Of a stretch of 64,000 bases of DNA, positions 10,154-22,468 are shown in pieces. Where the stretch lies: positions 6,354,001 to 6,418,000 of the forward strand of contig JAHRBC010000004.1 of assembly GCA_022702545.1 (NCBI GenBank), given 5' to 3'. The position numbers were made by a program, and so were the translations under genes. Positions within the stretch are counted from its first letter, which is position 1. Every line of letters begins with the position of its first letter. Source of the stretch: Phycomyces nitens (Eukaryota; Mucoromycota; Mucoromycetes; Mucorales; Phycomycetaceae). Under the pieces are notes generated by a model, which saw nothing but the letters and a program-made list of their open reading frames with translations, was not told the DNA's origin and did not search any database.

Positions 10154-12234
10154 TTATTGATACTTGAACAGATGGAGAGAATTATCTGTAAGAGCAGCAA
10201 GAATCTCTTCACCATCACATTTGCTGTACTTTATGTCCATAATCTGTCCACCTACGGGTATCAATAAGACCTCATGGTCTTTGTCCTCCATATAAAGCTA
10301 GATAATCAAATCATTAGTATCAGATTCACAAGATAATCAAATGACTTGCCATCCCACTGTCTTCATCTGAATAACACACGGCTGGATCCTGCGAACCTCT
10401 CTGGACAAAGGTTGTCCTGGCCAGAGTCCTTTGAGGGATACCAGTCTGGACTGACCATTCAGATGAAAACCCTTCTTGAGAGTCATCCCATGAGGCCAGA
10501 ATGTGTTTGGTAGACCCATGTTTTCTTGAAGAAAGCAGTAACTCTTGCCTTGAAGGATCTATTGATAGGGAGAATGGCAGGTAGCCTGAAAAGATTGCAA
10601 TAGTTAGTGGTTACAACTATTGGATATCAGAACCAATATTTTTTTACCGTCTGTTTCTATATTCAAGAGATTGCAAACATAATCATCCTCAGTGTTTGAT
10701 TTGGTTGATTCTGATTGCCACATGTATGCCTTTAATGAATTTGCACACAATAGAGTTGACTTTCCTCCAATAATCGATGCATGGAGCGAGTGTATCTGAG
10801 CACCTCCAGTGATTTCTGCATTGCGTAGACTGAACAGGGACTCCTTGGTATTCCGGACATCATAAACCATGACAGTATCGTTGCTGAGACCACAATAAAG
10901 AATATTGGGATCAACGGGGTCAAAATCGCAAGACCAGCCTGCATAACCCAGGTTATACCTTTGGCTCGGCATTAGTTGATGCAATGGGTGTCTAATGGAG
11001 ACTTACGTTTGAAGAATGCAATTGTTGAGAGTCGATGATATTTTCAAGGTCTTGTCGACGCTTGTAGTGAGTATCTGGCCCTTTTCGGCAGAGTAGACTA
11101 TATCGCGTATGGGCCCATTGTGAATTGGAGTAAAGTCTGTCGAGAGAGTGTCTAGTAGACTCATTTTATGAAGCCCATGTCCTTTGGTGGGGTGCTTTAG
11201 AGATGCTACTACTATCTTGTCATGGGAGTCTATGGCCATGACTCGACAAGAGTCTCTCTAATGTGATTATATAAGAAAGGAGAAGAAGAAGTTTTGACCA
11301 TTGGCAATAGACGGTAGACTTGTTTTACCTGGGCTGACAATTGATTAGAGCACCATGGTGTATAGACTCTTGAATCATGGATCTTTTCGATGCTTCCAAG
11401 TTCTTTCTCTAACCCAAACGACTGAATGCTGGGCGCAGGCAGTTTGTACTCACTGAGTATACTGCATGCTTTTTTGTAGGTTTTGTTGGACATCTCAAGC
11501 TCCTTTTCCTGAAATTCGATTATCTCTTGGAGGGCATTGATCTCTTCTTTTAGGCTTTTTAGCTCGTCAGGATCTTGTGGGATGACCTTGTTTGGCCAGA
11601 CGCTTCTAATATGGTTCTTTTTGGCTGGTTCTCTAGATATATATATACAAAAGGGGGGTAGGAGATATTGCTTGGATAAATGACAGGTATCTTACCCACA
11701 TGTGGGGCATTTTGATGCAGTTCCCTTTACATTTGATTTATGTCGTCCTAGGCTGATGTGTCGACTAATACAACTACACATGATTTACACATGGAATATG
11801 TTTATTATACTTTCTTTTTTTTTTATTAAAATTATTATTATTATTATTATTATTATTAAGCTTATTGTCTTTTTTTATTGCCATGGTAAGCATTAAAGGG
11901 TCTAGGCTTATTACAGGTAGCAATTTAATATTGATAGTCTTAATAGTTACCTTTGTCCAAACAAATGCCCACACCTGAGACTCACAATAACATGAGGTCC
12001 ACTATTGGTCCACTTTTCCTGACAGAGAGGGCAAGTGGTGGCGAATTCATTTGAATCTTTGACGGATGAATTGCCAGCATAATCATCATGATCAATCTTT
12101 TGTCGTTTTATGGCCTTGACTATAGGATCCTGAAAGTCTTGTTCATCATGTAATGTATCCCGAGTGGATTCATTTGAGATTGCTGGCAGAGGATTCATTG
12201 AATGATCTTCCATAGAGTCTTGTATTACTGACAT
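10154..12234 (-). CDS. RFWD3: E3 ubiquitin ligase RFWD3 homologue (RING plus WD40)
   Basis: Seven exons: 12234-11951, 11773-11696, 11632-11329, 11257-11007, 10964-10648, 10585-10350 and 10297-10154, giving 537 residues. The N-terminal half has a RING finger (CPLCQEKWTNSG, LRCGHLFG, SCISRH, CPTCG). A coiled coil follows (LKSLKEEINALQEIIEF), then WD40-type repeats (RDIVYSAEKGQILTTSVDKT, GWSCDFDPVDPNILYCGLSN, MVYDVRNTKESL). This order matches animal RFWD3, which ubiquitinates RPA at stalled replication forks. It is shorter than human RFWD3 (774 residues), mainly at the N-terminus. Intron 6 (10349-10298) has a GC donor (GCAAGT); no GT site keeps the frame. Intron 1 is long (177 bases) and holds a TTA repeat. 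A second in-frame ATG seven codons downstream could also start it. Confidence 0.88.
11829..11859 (+). repeat. TTA microsatellite in RFWD3 intron 1
   Basis: About ten copies of TTA within the intron, on the strand opposite to transcription. A second imperfect run of ATT/GATT units lies at 12309-12377, upstream of the start codon. Confidence 0.85.
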
Positions 12235-12497
12235 GTAAAGAAAGTACAAGGTATGGTCGTGACGTTTGATTTGAGTATACCAGAGGCAATAGAAAAAAAA
12301 AGTCGTATAAATATTATTATTATTATTGTGATTATTATTATTGTGATTATTATTGTGATTATTGTGATTATGATTATTTTGTTTAAAAAATATATATAAA
12401 AAAGAATGAAAAATATGTATAGGGCATATTTGATTATTTTTGGTTGTACAAATGAATAATGTATCTTGATGAGACCAGCTCAAAAGATATCATCATC

Positions 12498-12499
<2 letters not shown>

Positions 12500-12528
<29 letters not shown>
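12500..12528. repeat. TA dinucleotide repeat
   Basis: About 14 TA units between the RFWD3 promoter side and the stop codon of the next minus-strand gene. Confidence 0.85.
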
Positions 12529-12531
<3 letters not shown>

Positions 12532-12532
12532 C

Positions 12533-13027
12533 TCATCTCAGTTTCTTGGCCTGTGCCTGGACCAGCCTCTGCTTCCAGCTCATCTTGACCATGCTGCACA
12601 CACTGACCTCATAGACCAATGGCTGTGCCCTGTAAGGATCAACAACAAAGCCGACCTGCTCTTCAATAATGACCCTTATGTCTCGCTTGACACCATTCTT
12701 GTCTCGTTCCCAGACATGGCATTCTTGTTCAGGAAAATCGGACTGTTCCATTCGAAGGGCATGTTCCCACAAGATGCACTGATTCTTCTGCTTAAAGGGC
12801 CTGTATCCTACAGACCTCGAATGGTTGAGTGGTCTATAGCACCAGGCTAATTTCTCGGTGTCCTGTTTAATGTGTGTTGTGTTCCACCAGGGAACAATAC
12901 AAGAGAAATAGGATGATATGGGTCTATTGTTGATAATCGGCGATCGTACAGAGTCCCTGGCATATTCAGAAGATAGTGCAGAGGCCAGCGATACTTCTTT
13001 GGGTTCTGGGATATCGGGGGGATACAT
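12533..13027 (-). CDS. Small unknown protein, possible WWE-like domain
   Basis: A single exon of 164 residues starting MYPPDIPEPKEV. In-frame codons further upstream encode only a Leu/Phe run from low-complexity DNA, so the ATG at 13027 is preferred. The middle (WCYRPLNHSRSVGYRPF), a Val-rich strand (DIRVIIEEQVGFVVD) and LVYEVSVCSMVKMSW recall the WWE-like N-terminal domain of DDHD-type phospholipases, where an aromatic-tyrosine core is followed by PVYEVRR-like sequence. The rest of such an enzyme is absent and the frame ends cleanly at TGA, so this is either a stand-alone domain or an unrelated protein. The resemblance is weak. It lies 300 bases upstream of RFWD3 on the same strand. Confidence 0.55.
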   Translation of the reverse strand: MYPPDIPEPKEVSLASALSSEYARDSVRSPIINNRPISSYFSCIVPWWNTTHIKQDTEKLAWCYRPLNHSRSVGYRPFKQKNQCILWEHALRMEQSDFPEQECHVWERDKNGVKRDIRVIIEEQVGFVVDPYRAQPLVYEVSVCSMVKMSWKQRLVQAQAKKLR

Positions 13028-13499
13028 ATTTTTTTTAAATAGAAAGAAGATGAAGAACAATAGCAATAATAAAAATAATAAAAATAAAAAAGTCTTGGGT
13101 GATTGTTCTCTTTTTCTTTTTGTCACATGTATCTCTCGTGGAAGTCTGGCAGTAGAGAATAAGAAATTGATGGTTGGCAAGGAAAAGAAGGCAAGAAAGA
13201 GAGAGAATCAGGGCAGATTATTATACAAAATGAATATTTTATTTTAAATAAGAAACGGTCCAGATAATAATGATTCATCGCACGATTTAGATAAAATAGA
13301 AACCTAAGCCTGTACCACAGTATATTCCACAAGACAAGGTACACTTGAAATCCATGTGTTTTATAAATAAATTCTCCCCCTCTGACTGTAAGCCAAGGAT
13401 ACTACTGATCATCAGCCCTGTGGTCCAAAAGGCCAATAACAATTTAATAAGCTTGTTTGTCCAAAACAAAAAATATATGTATATACCAATAATCAATAT

Positions 13500-14970
13500 T
13501 TAACCAAGAATGTCATCTAGCCAGGCCTCGTCCTCTGTTGCTATGGCCTGAGATGGTTTCGATATCCGCGTGGCTCCGGGTTTTGGTAATACGAGACCTA
13601 GATTTATAGAGAGAATGAACAAAAGATATACAGAGATACAGAGAGAAAGCAGCAGCAAACTATAAAAAAATATTTAATACCTTTTTTAGATAAAGGCTTT
13701 GGGACACTTGGCCTGATTGCCTGGGGTTCCTTTGTGGTCGGACGGGCGCTAGGACGCACAGGATTCTCTGATAATCCTCAAGGCGTGTAAATCTCATACC
13801 TTTTTATTCTTAATTGTATGACAAACCTGTCACTTTGGGTGTATCTAATGCCAGTAATTCATCGAGATCTTCTTGCTCTTTATATATATATATAACAATG
13901 GACAATAATTACTCTTCAATACCATATTTATAAATTGCTCAGCTAAGATGCTTGTCCTCAATTACCAATTAACTTGTAATTGTGTATTTGGAATAATCTA
14001 ATGTGCCTTACCTGTGTCATCTACCACAGCCACTTTGGGGTTATTTGTAGCCACTCGATGATTAGATCCGTCATTTCGCAGGTAAATCCCATCAATCTTC
14101 TTTGGCTCAGTAATCATCAGGGACTTGAAGAGGACTAGACCCTTTGCATTCCTGGTCACTGCAGGAACAATAGGCTTTGTGACAGTAATGGGTTCTTGCT
14201 CAAATGCACAATCAACCTTTATTATTTTTATTTTTATTATTTTTATTAATAATATTAATAAATATATATATCTTGCCATTCACCAAGCCATCTTACCAGT
14301 TCAATGTCTTTTTCAGACAGGCCCAGCAGTTTCCTTGTGTTTATCTGCTGTAATACTCCTTCATAAGAGTCAAAGTCAACTTGCATCATCGTACGATATA
14401 GCTAACAAAAACATGGCAGTAAATATCCAGTAATCCCTCCCCCAGAGTCCAAACACACTTGTTCTTCCTGGTCTGTTGTCTGGGCCCACACTTGTTCTTC
14501 TTTGAATTTGAAATATGATCCTCCTGTGCTATCATCTATTGCCAATCATCAGAACAAAATATTGTACCCCCTTAATGGTCTATATACCCGTTTCATCTAG
14601 CATCTCGGCAAGCTCAGTCGTCTCACGATCAATCCCAAGTTCTGCGTCCTGTGCAAGTTCATCTACACACCTGTGTCAGAGAGCGCAAGATACTAGATAC
14701 ACAACCTTCAGCCGACACTTCTTTGTAGCGGTCCGCATTCGTCCCAAGTTTACGACGTGCAAATGAAGTAGACGGCTCCCGTTCAGCTGTCTGTGGGGGT
14801 GCTTCTCCATTCCGTCTACGGATGGCTGCGATTCCAGTTCCCTTGTCGCGTGCTCTTATGGCAGCCAATTTACGTGCCTCGGCAACCTCTGATGCACTAC
14901 TGTCTCCCTGCTTTAGTTTCCTGGCCTGGTACCTTTTTGAATCTCTTGATTTGTGTTCATCAGGTCGCAT
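13500..14970 (-). CDS. AVEN-like protein (apoptosis and caspase activation inhibitor family)
   Basis: Eight exons: 14970-14706, 14662-14588, 14535-14459, 14401-14297, 14216-14012, 13877-13827, 13767-13681 and 13597-13500, giving 320 residues. Landmarks follow the order seen in animal AVEN: a basic N-terminus, [10 protein letters not shown] (compare SNWDRYQ), [15 protein letters not shown] (compare FRFAEEKEWDS), an acidic [13 protein letters not shown], and a C-terminal [11 protein letters not shown] (compare LEDWLDSMI). The central segment ([18 protein letters not shown]) is helical. AVEN inhibits cell death and helps checkpoint signalling in animals; the role in a fungus is unknown. The assignment rests on short motifs in the right order, so it is likely but not certain. 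It is transcribed away from the pyrophosphatase gene, with 165 bases between the start codons. Confidence 0.62.
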
Positions 14971-15135
14971 AATGATCTAGTTAAAGTTGACCTATCTGTA
15001 AAGAAGTCTTTTGTCAGCCCTACTTCACGTGGTGTGACGGCGAGTGATTGCATTTATTTATATTTACATTTTTTATTTAAGAAAAAAATATACAAAAAAG
15101 ATGCAAAGATTAAATTGTTCTTCTTAATTGTAATC
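14971..15135. promoter_or_regulatory. Short shared promoter, AVEN-like / pyrophosphatase
   Basis: Only 165 bases separate two divergent start codons. The region holds an E-box hexamer CACGTG at 15026-15031 and AT-rich stretches. Sharing of the promoter is inferred from spacing. Confidence 0.45.
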
Positions 15136-16529
15136 ATGATCTTGAATAGATTGCGATCCAGTTGTATTGGCTCCATAAGAGTCCAATTACGACCAATGTC
15201 AGCCTATACGCGTCTGGCTACAGGCACACCCTTTACAGAATCTCACCGGATATATATTGGTAAGAAGAGATATCAAGATTGGCTGGTATTGATGGATTGT
15301 GTAGAAAAGGATGGGCAGATAATCTCTCCTTTCCATGACATTCCTCTTTTTGCCAATGCTGAAAAGTCGGTCTTGAATATGATTGTTGAGATTCCTCGGT
15401 GGACAAATGCCAAAATTGAAGTAAATCCAACTATAAATTGTTCAAATTAGATTAAATTAAATTTTAAAGCTGCTTCAAGATAATCAATTCTACTTTATTT
15501 TATTTTATTTTATTAATTAATTTATTTATTTATTAAATTCATCCTTTTTTTCATCAAATATATAAACAATAAAGGTTTCTACTGGAGAAGCGTTTAATCC
15601 TTTAAAGCAAGATGTCAAAAAGGGCAAGGTTCGGTTTGTTCGCAACTGCTTTCCGTACAAGGGATACTTGTGGAATTATGGCGCATTACCACAGGTAAAA
15701 TCTCTACTGTTATCATGTTGTATAGATTTGAAAGAAAAAAAGAAACCAAGACAAAATACATGTAGACCTGGGAAGATCCTACAGTCTCCAACCCGGATAC
15801 AAATGCCCGGGGTGACAATGATCCTATTGACGTGTGTGAGATTGGAGAAAGCCTTGGTGTGGCTGGAGAGGTCAAGCAGGTCAAGGTGCTTGGTGTGATG
15901 GCCCTGCTGGACGAAGGAGAGACGGACTGGAAGGTCATTGCAATTGATACAAATGACCCATTGGCTGACAAAGTGCATGGCAAGTACATATTGGCTTAAA
16001 TATGGTATTTACATGCATTTAATATAGATATCGAGGATGTCGAGACCCATTTCCCGGGACTATTGGACGCTACTCATCGCTGGTTCAAGATTTACAAGGT
16101 CCCTGATGGCAAACCTGAAAATGAGTTTGCTTTTGGTGGTCAATGCAAAGACAAGGTAACGCAAGAGATCTGCTGGCGACCACTTGGCGACCACTTGGTG
16201 TCTATTTGCTCAACAGTCTTGTAGGCATATGCAAATACGATTATTGAGGAGACACATGGTGCCTGGCAAAGACTAATCAAGGGAGATACTCCCGCCAAGG
16301 CACCAACACATGATTTGGCAGTGTAAGTCTTGTACCTTGAGGTTAATGGGCTATTAATGCTATGTGCAGTGCAAATGCGACTGTCAATAGCTCGCCATAC
16401 ATGACTAGCAGTATATTGATCAAGAACAAAGAGGTAACCGAGGTATCCAAATCTTCATTAATCTAATAATTATTATTTTAGAGCACCAACCCTGGAGAGC
16501 CTGACAATAAGTGGTACTACGTTGGTTGA
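15136..16529 (+). CDS. PPA2: Inorganic pyrophosphatase, mitochondrial form
   Basis: Eight exons: 15136-15259, 15305-15420, 15575-15694, 15766-15979, 16028-16155, 16225-16322, 16370-16433 and 16482-16529, giving 303 residues. It hydrolyses pyrophosphate to two phosphates. Family I features are clear: [30 protein letters not shown], the signature [12 protein letters not shown] with metal-binding Asp residues, [18 protein letters not shown] and [17 protein letters not shown]. The first 25 or so residues ([19 protein letters not shown]) are rich in Arg and Ser with no acidic residue, as in a mitochondrial presequence. Intron 4 (15980-16027) has a GC donor (GCAAGT); the only nearby GT would break the frame before the conserved [11 protein letters not shown]. 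Confidence 0.93.
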
Positions 16530-17005
16530 TAGATTAAACCAATTAGAGGCCTACTAGAGTCCCAAATGCGACACAAAAAGTATTATTTGATATATTATAA
16601 TCTGTCTGTCTTTTTTTTTTTTTTTTCGTGCCTCTCACCAAACCCCTTCTATACTCCTTTGGTTTTTACCAGATATAAATTAATAATATAATATAATATA
16701 ATATAATTATATTATTTATATTTATATTATTATTATTATTGTTATTATTATTATTATTATTATTATCTATTGCAATTTTGCCGCCCATTTTTCCTTTATT
16801 TATTTTCTTTCTTTCATCCTTACAAACCCCAAGGCCTGGCCTTCCAACCTACATTCTCTCTCTCTCACTCACACTCACACTCTTTCTCTCTCTTTCTCTT
16901 TCTCTTTCTATTCTTTCTTGGTACCAGCAGAGACCCTATTTCTACCTCTACCCACTGCGTTCCTTTATCTGCATTACCTTGGAACCCAATAGTATATGAT
17001 CTACC
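16530..17005. repeat. Intergenic region with TAATA and TTA repeats and pyrimidine tracts
   Basis: TAATA units at 16682-16705 and TTA units at 16722-16766 are followed by CT-rich DNA (16855-16915). The CT-rich part probably belongs to the promoter and leader of the SH3 gene. Confidence 0.6.
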
Positions 17006-17977
17006 ATGAGTCTCTCCACCCTAATTACATTTGCATTCTTGGTAAAAAAGGTAATGTCTTATTTTATTTTATCTTTAAAAAATAAATAAATAGCAATTAA
17101 GATCCAACCTGACTTTTTACCTAATAAAGGTCACTCAAAAGAACCAACCGACAAAAACCTTTAGACCAAAAAATCAAATTACCCGCCAAGACAGTAATAC
17201 GTCCATCACCTCTTGCTCTTCTAATGATGAAACCGATTCAATTTCATCCAGAGAACTTAAAGATCATTCAACCCTACGAGATTCACAACCAATGCCAGTA
17301 GAGCCAAACTGTGTCCAACGCCACAAAGTAGTAGTCTCCTTGGCCCCAGCCGATTCCGAAAAAGAAACGGAAAAGAAAGAGATTGACGCACCTCCTAATA
17401 CACCCTCATCATTGGAGGCGGCTGGACCGGTAAAATATTAACTCGATTAATAATTGGCACTATTCTTCTTCTTTTTGTTTTCTAACCAATCCTTTAAACA
17501 AAGCCTGTAGTGGACAAAAATGAGGCCTCACCACCATCAAGCAAGTATTCCAAGCAACATTTGTTACCAGCCAATCTAACCCATACCCATACTCACTCTG
17601 CAGACTTTAATGTAATCATCCGTGATTTTGCTTACCCTACCACCTCATCACTTCACCATGGAAAATCATTCGAATCAAACCAGTCTTCCAATCGACTGTC
17701 TGAAATATCTCTCTCGAGTTCAGAGTTCACTGGCAGACAGGCACGCGTTCTTTATGACTTTTATCCAGAAACTGAATATGAGATTGCAATCAAGGCCGGA
17801 CAGCTTGTATGGGTCCAATACAGACAATGCCATGTAAGTTCAAAAAATAAATAAATATACATGTATTTATATTTATATTTATTGTTTTTAATATAGGGTT
17901 GGCTGATTGCTGATGTAAATGATGATACGGGATTGATACCAGAATCCTATGTCGAATTTACAAGCGAAAATATCTAG
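17006..17977 (+). CDS. SH3-domain protein, Nbp2-like
   Basis: Exons 17006-17050, 17130-17429, 17504-17833 and 17897-17977 give 251 residues. The N-terminal 190 residues are low in structure and rich in Ser, Thr, Asn and Lys. One SH3 domain occupies about residues 194-247: ARVLYDF (the ALYDF motif), GQLVWVQYRQCHGWLIAD, then GLIPESYVEF with the binding-pocket Pro and Tyr. A single C-terminal SH3 of this type resembles yeast Nbp2, an adaptor that brings phosphatases to stress kinases. The N-terminal half is not conserved enough to confirm the orthology. The start is the first ATG of a short first exon (15 codons). Confidence 0.7.
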
Positions 17978-18933
17978 TCAAATGGACTCATTTATTCATA
18001 TTTAACCTCTTATTAACCATAACTCTTTTGATTAAACAGCCTTTGAGTGCAAATCTACCATATATTACATATGTATATTTCAATTAAAGGTATACTTGAT
18101 CAAGCTGTATTTAATCTATATATCTATATGTGCGTTGTATCAATAAATATATATATACATATATATATATATATGTATATATGTATATATAATATTTTTA
18201 TTCCATGTTTAAATTCTCATTATCTTTACAGGCATAAAAACACGTGTAAAAAGACCTTGGTTGTACGGCGGAGCAGCTTTAATTATGTGCTTGTAACAAG
18301 AAGTTTATTTTCAAAAAAAAAAAAAAAGAAAAAGAAGAAAATAGTCTTTTTTGTTTCTAGAAGTACTGCTCAATTGACTAAAAAGAAACTAGAATCGTAT
18401 GTTACCTAACGTGCGTTATGTTCTTGTTATTTTTATTTTTAGCGTTCAAGAATAGTGTGTACCATGCATTACTCTCTAAATATATACATGCACACAAGAC
18501 GTACTTGGCTATACACTTGGCCAATTACCCATGCTTGTCTGAAAGATGTAAAGACAAAACCTTGTAGAATAGGAGAAGAAAGGGACGTGTGCATTACCTA
18601 CCACGTGCATCCCTTAACAAAAAGGAGACCCCAGCCATACAACTTCTTTGTTATCAAATGCCTAGTTCCCCTCTCTTTCTCCTCCTCCTCCTCCTTCTTC
18701 TCCTCTTCTGTCAAGACAGCCAATGTGTGGCTAAGTACATGCTTACATCTACAGTAGCACTAATGGCAAAATCATAATAACAGCAAACCCAGGCTTATAA
18801 TTCCAGGCAATTGACAATTGTACAATTGAACAATTGGCACTGTGTATGGCTATTGTTGTTCAAGGCTGGCCTATACACAGTGTCAATTGTGCAATAATCC
18901 AAGTCAATAGACACTATATATCCTCGAGTTATT

Positions 18934-18960
18934 GGCTTGGCTTGGCTTGGCTTGGCTTGG
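18934..18960 (+). repeat. GGCTT tandem repeat
   Basis: About five head-to-tail copies of GGCTT in otherwise mixed sequence. Confidence 0.85.
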
Positions 18961-19642
18961 ATTGCCGGATTCAAATCTTGCCCTTTTGACTGCATCATCC
19001 AAGACTCTTGATGGCATGGGTCTTTATGTACCATTTTGCGTAGGAGTAATTGTGGCAACTAGCTTTTTGGAATACAACCCTGCTTCTATTCAGCCTCTGA
19101 TACACGAGAGTCCCGCAACCCCAAAAAAAAGGGTTCTAGAGTGAAAGAACATTGTATAAACCACCACAACCCAAAATTATACTGAAAGTGTATATCTGCA
19201 GGCATAAAACAAAAAATAAATCCAATGGGATCCATAGCAGATTTATTGAGACACACATTTGACAGACAGAATCTGGATACATAATCAGTCTATCTTATGG
19301 TTTCCGCGCCATACACTTGCCCCCCCTTTTTATTTATTCATTTATTCTCCTTTAAAGCAGAAAATGGTGGTATTGCAAGAGTATTCCAAACTGATAATGG
19401 TTATCAAAATCTAAATGGTTGATAATTTATTATCAGTCATTTTGTTATATATAAACGTATCCCAAAGGAGTGTTGTTTTTTATCAGCAAGATAATTTAAA
19501 GGAGTCGGTTTGTCAAAAAGAAAGATTTACAAATATATAAGATAGATACACGACACGACACAACACAACACAATAAGAAAATCATGGCAATCATTTCAAT
19601 AGGGTTAGGTTTATAAAAAGAAAGAAAAAAAAGGGGGAAACA

Positions 19643-19665
19643 TTGTTGTTGTTGTTGTTGTTGTT
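19643..19665 (+). repeat. TTG microsatellite
   Basis: About seven copies of TTG in a gene-free region. Confidence 0.85.
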
Positions 19666-21109
19666 TTATTTTCCTAGTATTAAAGTAATAATGATAATAG
19701 CAATACAAGGCGCTCGGACACGAAAATACATGTACAAACGCTAGATTACACAGTCGTACGCACATATAGTTTAATGAATGTAGATGGAAACAACATATGT
19801 ATTACCCATTAAAAATACAAAAATAAAAATAAAAAACTAGAATAGTTGTATAATACTCCTTTGAATAAGTTTAAAAAAACCACAAATGAAAATTATCCTG
19901 CAAGGTGAGGATATCATTTACAAAATTGCCAGACAATTATCCTGTTTGGACAGAGCACCCAAACAAAATAATAATAATAATAATAATATTTAATAGTAAT
20001 TAATATTTTAATATTTTAATATTCTTGTATATTTAAGATATACCTTGCCCATGTCGTGCGAATATAAATAATAAATAATACAGAATTCACAAGGAGAACA
20101 GCAAAATATGATTTCTGAGATCGTTGATCTTTATTCCCAAAATCGATTCAAATACAAATGTTTCTTATAGTATTTATTAGTTTTCCTTTCTTTAGCAATA
20201 GGTTTAATTAGAAAACAATGAGGATTACAGAAATACATGTATTTCATACCATTTTTCTTTTTGGAAACGCCTTTATCTTTCCAAGAACTTGGTTTCAATT
20301 AATTTTACAATAGACCATCTCCCTCTTTAAAAAAAAACAGGTTTTAATTATTGTAATGTCCTTTAAATGTCTTATAAAGAGATTGATAATCTAACGTGTG
20401 ATAATGCAATGTTAAATACTACTCTTTTTGTACTGTGGCACAAACGATAGACAAGGATACAAAAAGTAGCGAGGCAGAAAGACTATCATAAATGAGGGGG
20501 TGACTTGAAATGAAAATTAGGGTGGTCTTCTTTTGAAGTAGAGGGGAGAGGGGAAATGATATACATATATATACATATGTATATATGAGATTTATTATAC
20601 CAAAACTGAGCAGAGATAATTTATATACGAATTATATAAATAGATATAAATAAATGTGTATAAAAAGACAAGTTGGAGTTTGTGTTAAAGGTCTATAGAA
20701 TAAAGAGAGAGAGAAATGAAAAGGGCATGACATATACAAGAACTAGAGTAAAGACATAGGGCAAACATAATACGAAAAAGACAAAAAAAAAAAACAAGTA
20801 TTTTTCTTCTTCTCTTTTTCAATATAAAAAAGGTGCATAAGAAAAACGGCTGGTTAAAGAAATAAGAGACATAAGCAATGACTATACACGGCGCAAAAAT
20901 AATAGGAATAAGAATAAGAATAGTAATAATAAGAGTAATACTAGGAAATGTGGTGGAATGATGATTTTTGTAATGTTATTGCAAGTATTGCAATTGTATG
21001 CTGTCCTTGGTCTTGTCCTTGTATTATTATTTTTTTGGTTTTTGGTTTTTGGTTTTGGTGCATGTAATGTGAGCTTGGGGGGATGTTGGGTGGTATGGAA
21101 TGGATCAAA

Positions 21110-21754
21110 TTATTCTCGAAAGAAGATGGAATAGATCGAATCAGGACTTGGGAAAGGAGATACGGGACTGAGTGGATAGGATGATGATGATGACAATCGA
21201 AGTGGAGGAAGTGAAATGCGAGCAGGTGATAGTGTTCTAGAGTGTTCATCCTGGTAATGATGGGGTGATGATAGAGAGTGATTCGAATGCGCATAATAGT
21301 GTGGGTAAATATCAGAAGGTGGTGGCGAGCGTGGAGGGCTCATGAGAGGAACGAGGTGTTGTTGATGGTGTTCCTGAAAGTATTCGCACTTGTCCGATAG
21401 TTTGCCGCGAGTACGAAGAGCCTGGCGTTTGTTTTGGAACCAGATCTGGACAGTACGAGGGCTCATGTTTAGCTGTTTTCCAAGATCAATTCGAAGTTCT
21501 GTAGAGGGAAAGTATGTCTGGCTAAACACACGGTTGAGAACCGCGAGTTGAGATGCAGACGCTCTCTTACGCTTAGCCTTGAGAGGATGAGGATTGTAGG
21601 GGGCATTGGGATTAGAGGCCATGGATTGAATTGGTGAGGAAGGTTGAGATTGCCAGAGAGGTGGGTAGTATCCATTCATCTGGGAATCCGTGGTGGGCGA
21701 GCGGGCGAGCAAGAGTAGATCTGCGAGTGGAGGCAGTGTACAGGAAGACTTCAT
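21110..21754 (-). CDS. Homeodomain transcription factor
   Basis: A single exon of 214 residues. The homeodomain spans about residues 59-118: a basic N-terminal arm (KAKRKRASASQ), helix 1 (LAVLNRVFSQ), helix 2 (TELRIDLGKQLNMS), and recognition helix 3 with WFQNKRQ. The three-residue-shorter typical class is followed, not the TALE class. Both flanks are rich in Ser, Pro and His, as in transcription regulators, with a Ser/Pro tail rich in SSSSSYPLSPVSPF. It resembles fungal Pho2/Yox1-type homeodomain proteins, but the target genes cannot be inferred. The start ATG follows an AT-rich 5' region free of other coding signal. The gene is more GC-rich than its flanks. Confidence 0.85.
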   Translation of the reverse strand: MKSSCTLPPLADLLLLARSPTTDSQMNGYYPPLWQSQPSSPIQSMASNPNAPYNPHPLKAKRKRASASQLAVLNRVFSQTYFPSTELRIDLGKQLNMSPRTVQIWFQNKRQALRTRGKLSDKCEYFQEHHQQHLVPLMSPPRSPPPSDIYPHYYAHSNHSLSSPHHYQDEHSRTLSPARISLPPLRLSSSSSYPLSPVSPFPSPDSIYSIFFRE

Positions 21755-22468
21755 TTTTTTTATGTTTGTGATTGTGTGAAAGTAGAATAACCTTGTCGTT
21801 AAATGATCAAGGACCTTTATATATTGATGGAAAATATTCTTAAAATATATAATGTATATAAAATATCAAATGTATATTATACTTATATAATAATGTATGT
21901 GTGTGTATATGTATGTATGTGGGTATGTATGGGTATATAAATACATGTATATATTTATACATGTATGTATCTGTATATCTGTATGTGTGTATGTACAATA
22001 TAATTAATAATATCAAAATCAAGGAACACAAATAATATCATGGCAATTGGTATAGTTAGACTATTTTACTCAAAGGCGTTGTCTCTAAACTCTTCGCAGA
22101 TCTTTACAATTGAATCAACTTATTGACAAGTATAATACAAACATTTACCAACTTTTTCCTTTTGAATATATTAAAAAATAGGAGTATTGATGTCTCTTGT
22201 ATTATAACAAAAAGGATAATAGAGACGTGATTTATTAGAGGGGACCAAAAGGGGAAATTAAAGAAATATATACATAGCAATACCAGAGAATAATACACTT
22301 TTTTTGTTGTTTTTCATATGTATATTTCAATGTGCGTTGCCACACCAAAGCTAATAGAATACACAAGGTGTTCTATACTATATACTTTATATATATATAC
22401 TTTATATATATATATATATATATAATTAATTAATTATTAATTGTATATACTTTATACAATCATACATT
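21755..22468. other. AT-rich intergenic region
   Basis: Contains TG/TA mixed repeats (21895-21990) and TATATA runs (22380-22435). It covers the promoter side of the homeodomain gene and the 3' side of BUD13. No gene seen. Confidence 0.5.

Larger units (their letters stand above)
17978..21109. other. 3.1 kb without a supported gene
   Basis: AT-rich with many TATA runs, poly-A tracts, a GGCTT tandem array and a TTG microsatellite. Open frames are short, interrupted and of low complexity. The part nearest 21109 is the 3' side of the homeodomain gene. No RNA gene was recognised. Confidence 0.5.

Noticed and set aside
18047..18409. Plus-strand frame of 120 codons
   Set aside because: Made mostly of Tyr/Ile from TATA repeats and a Lys run from poly-A. 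No coding signature.
18925..18990. GGCTT array with TTCAAATC considered as part of a tRNA
   Set aside because: No acceptor or anticodon stem can be formed around it. It is a simple tandem repeat.
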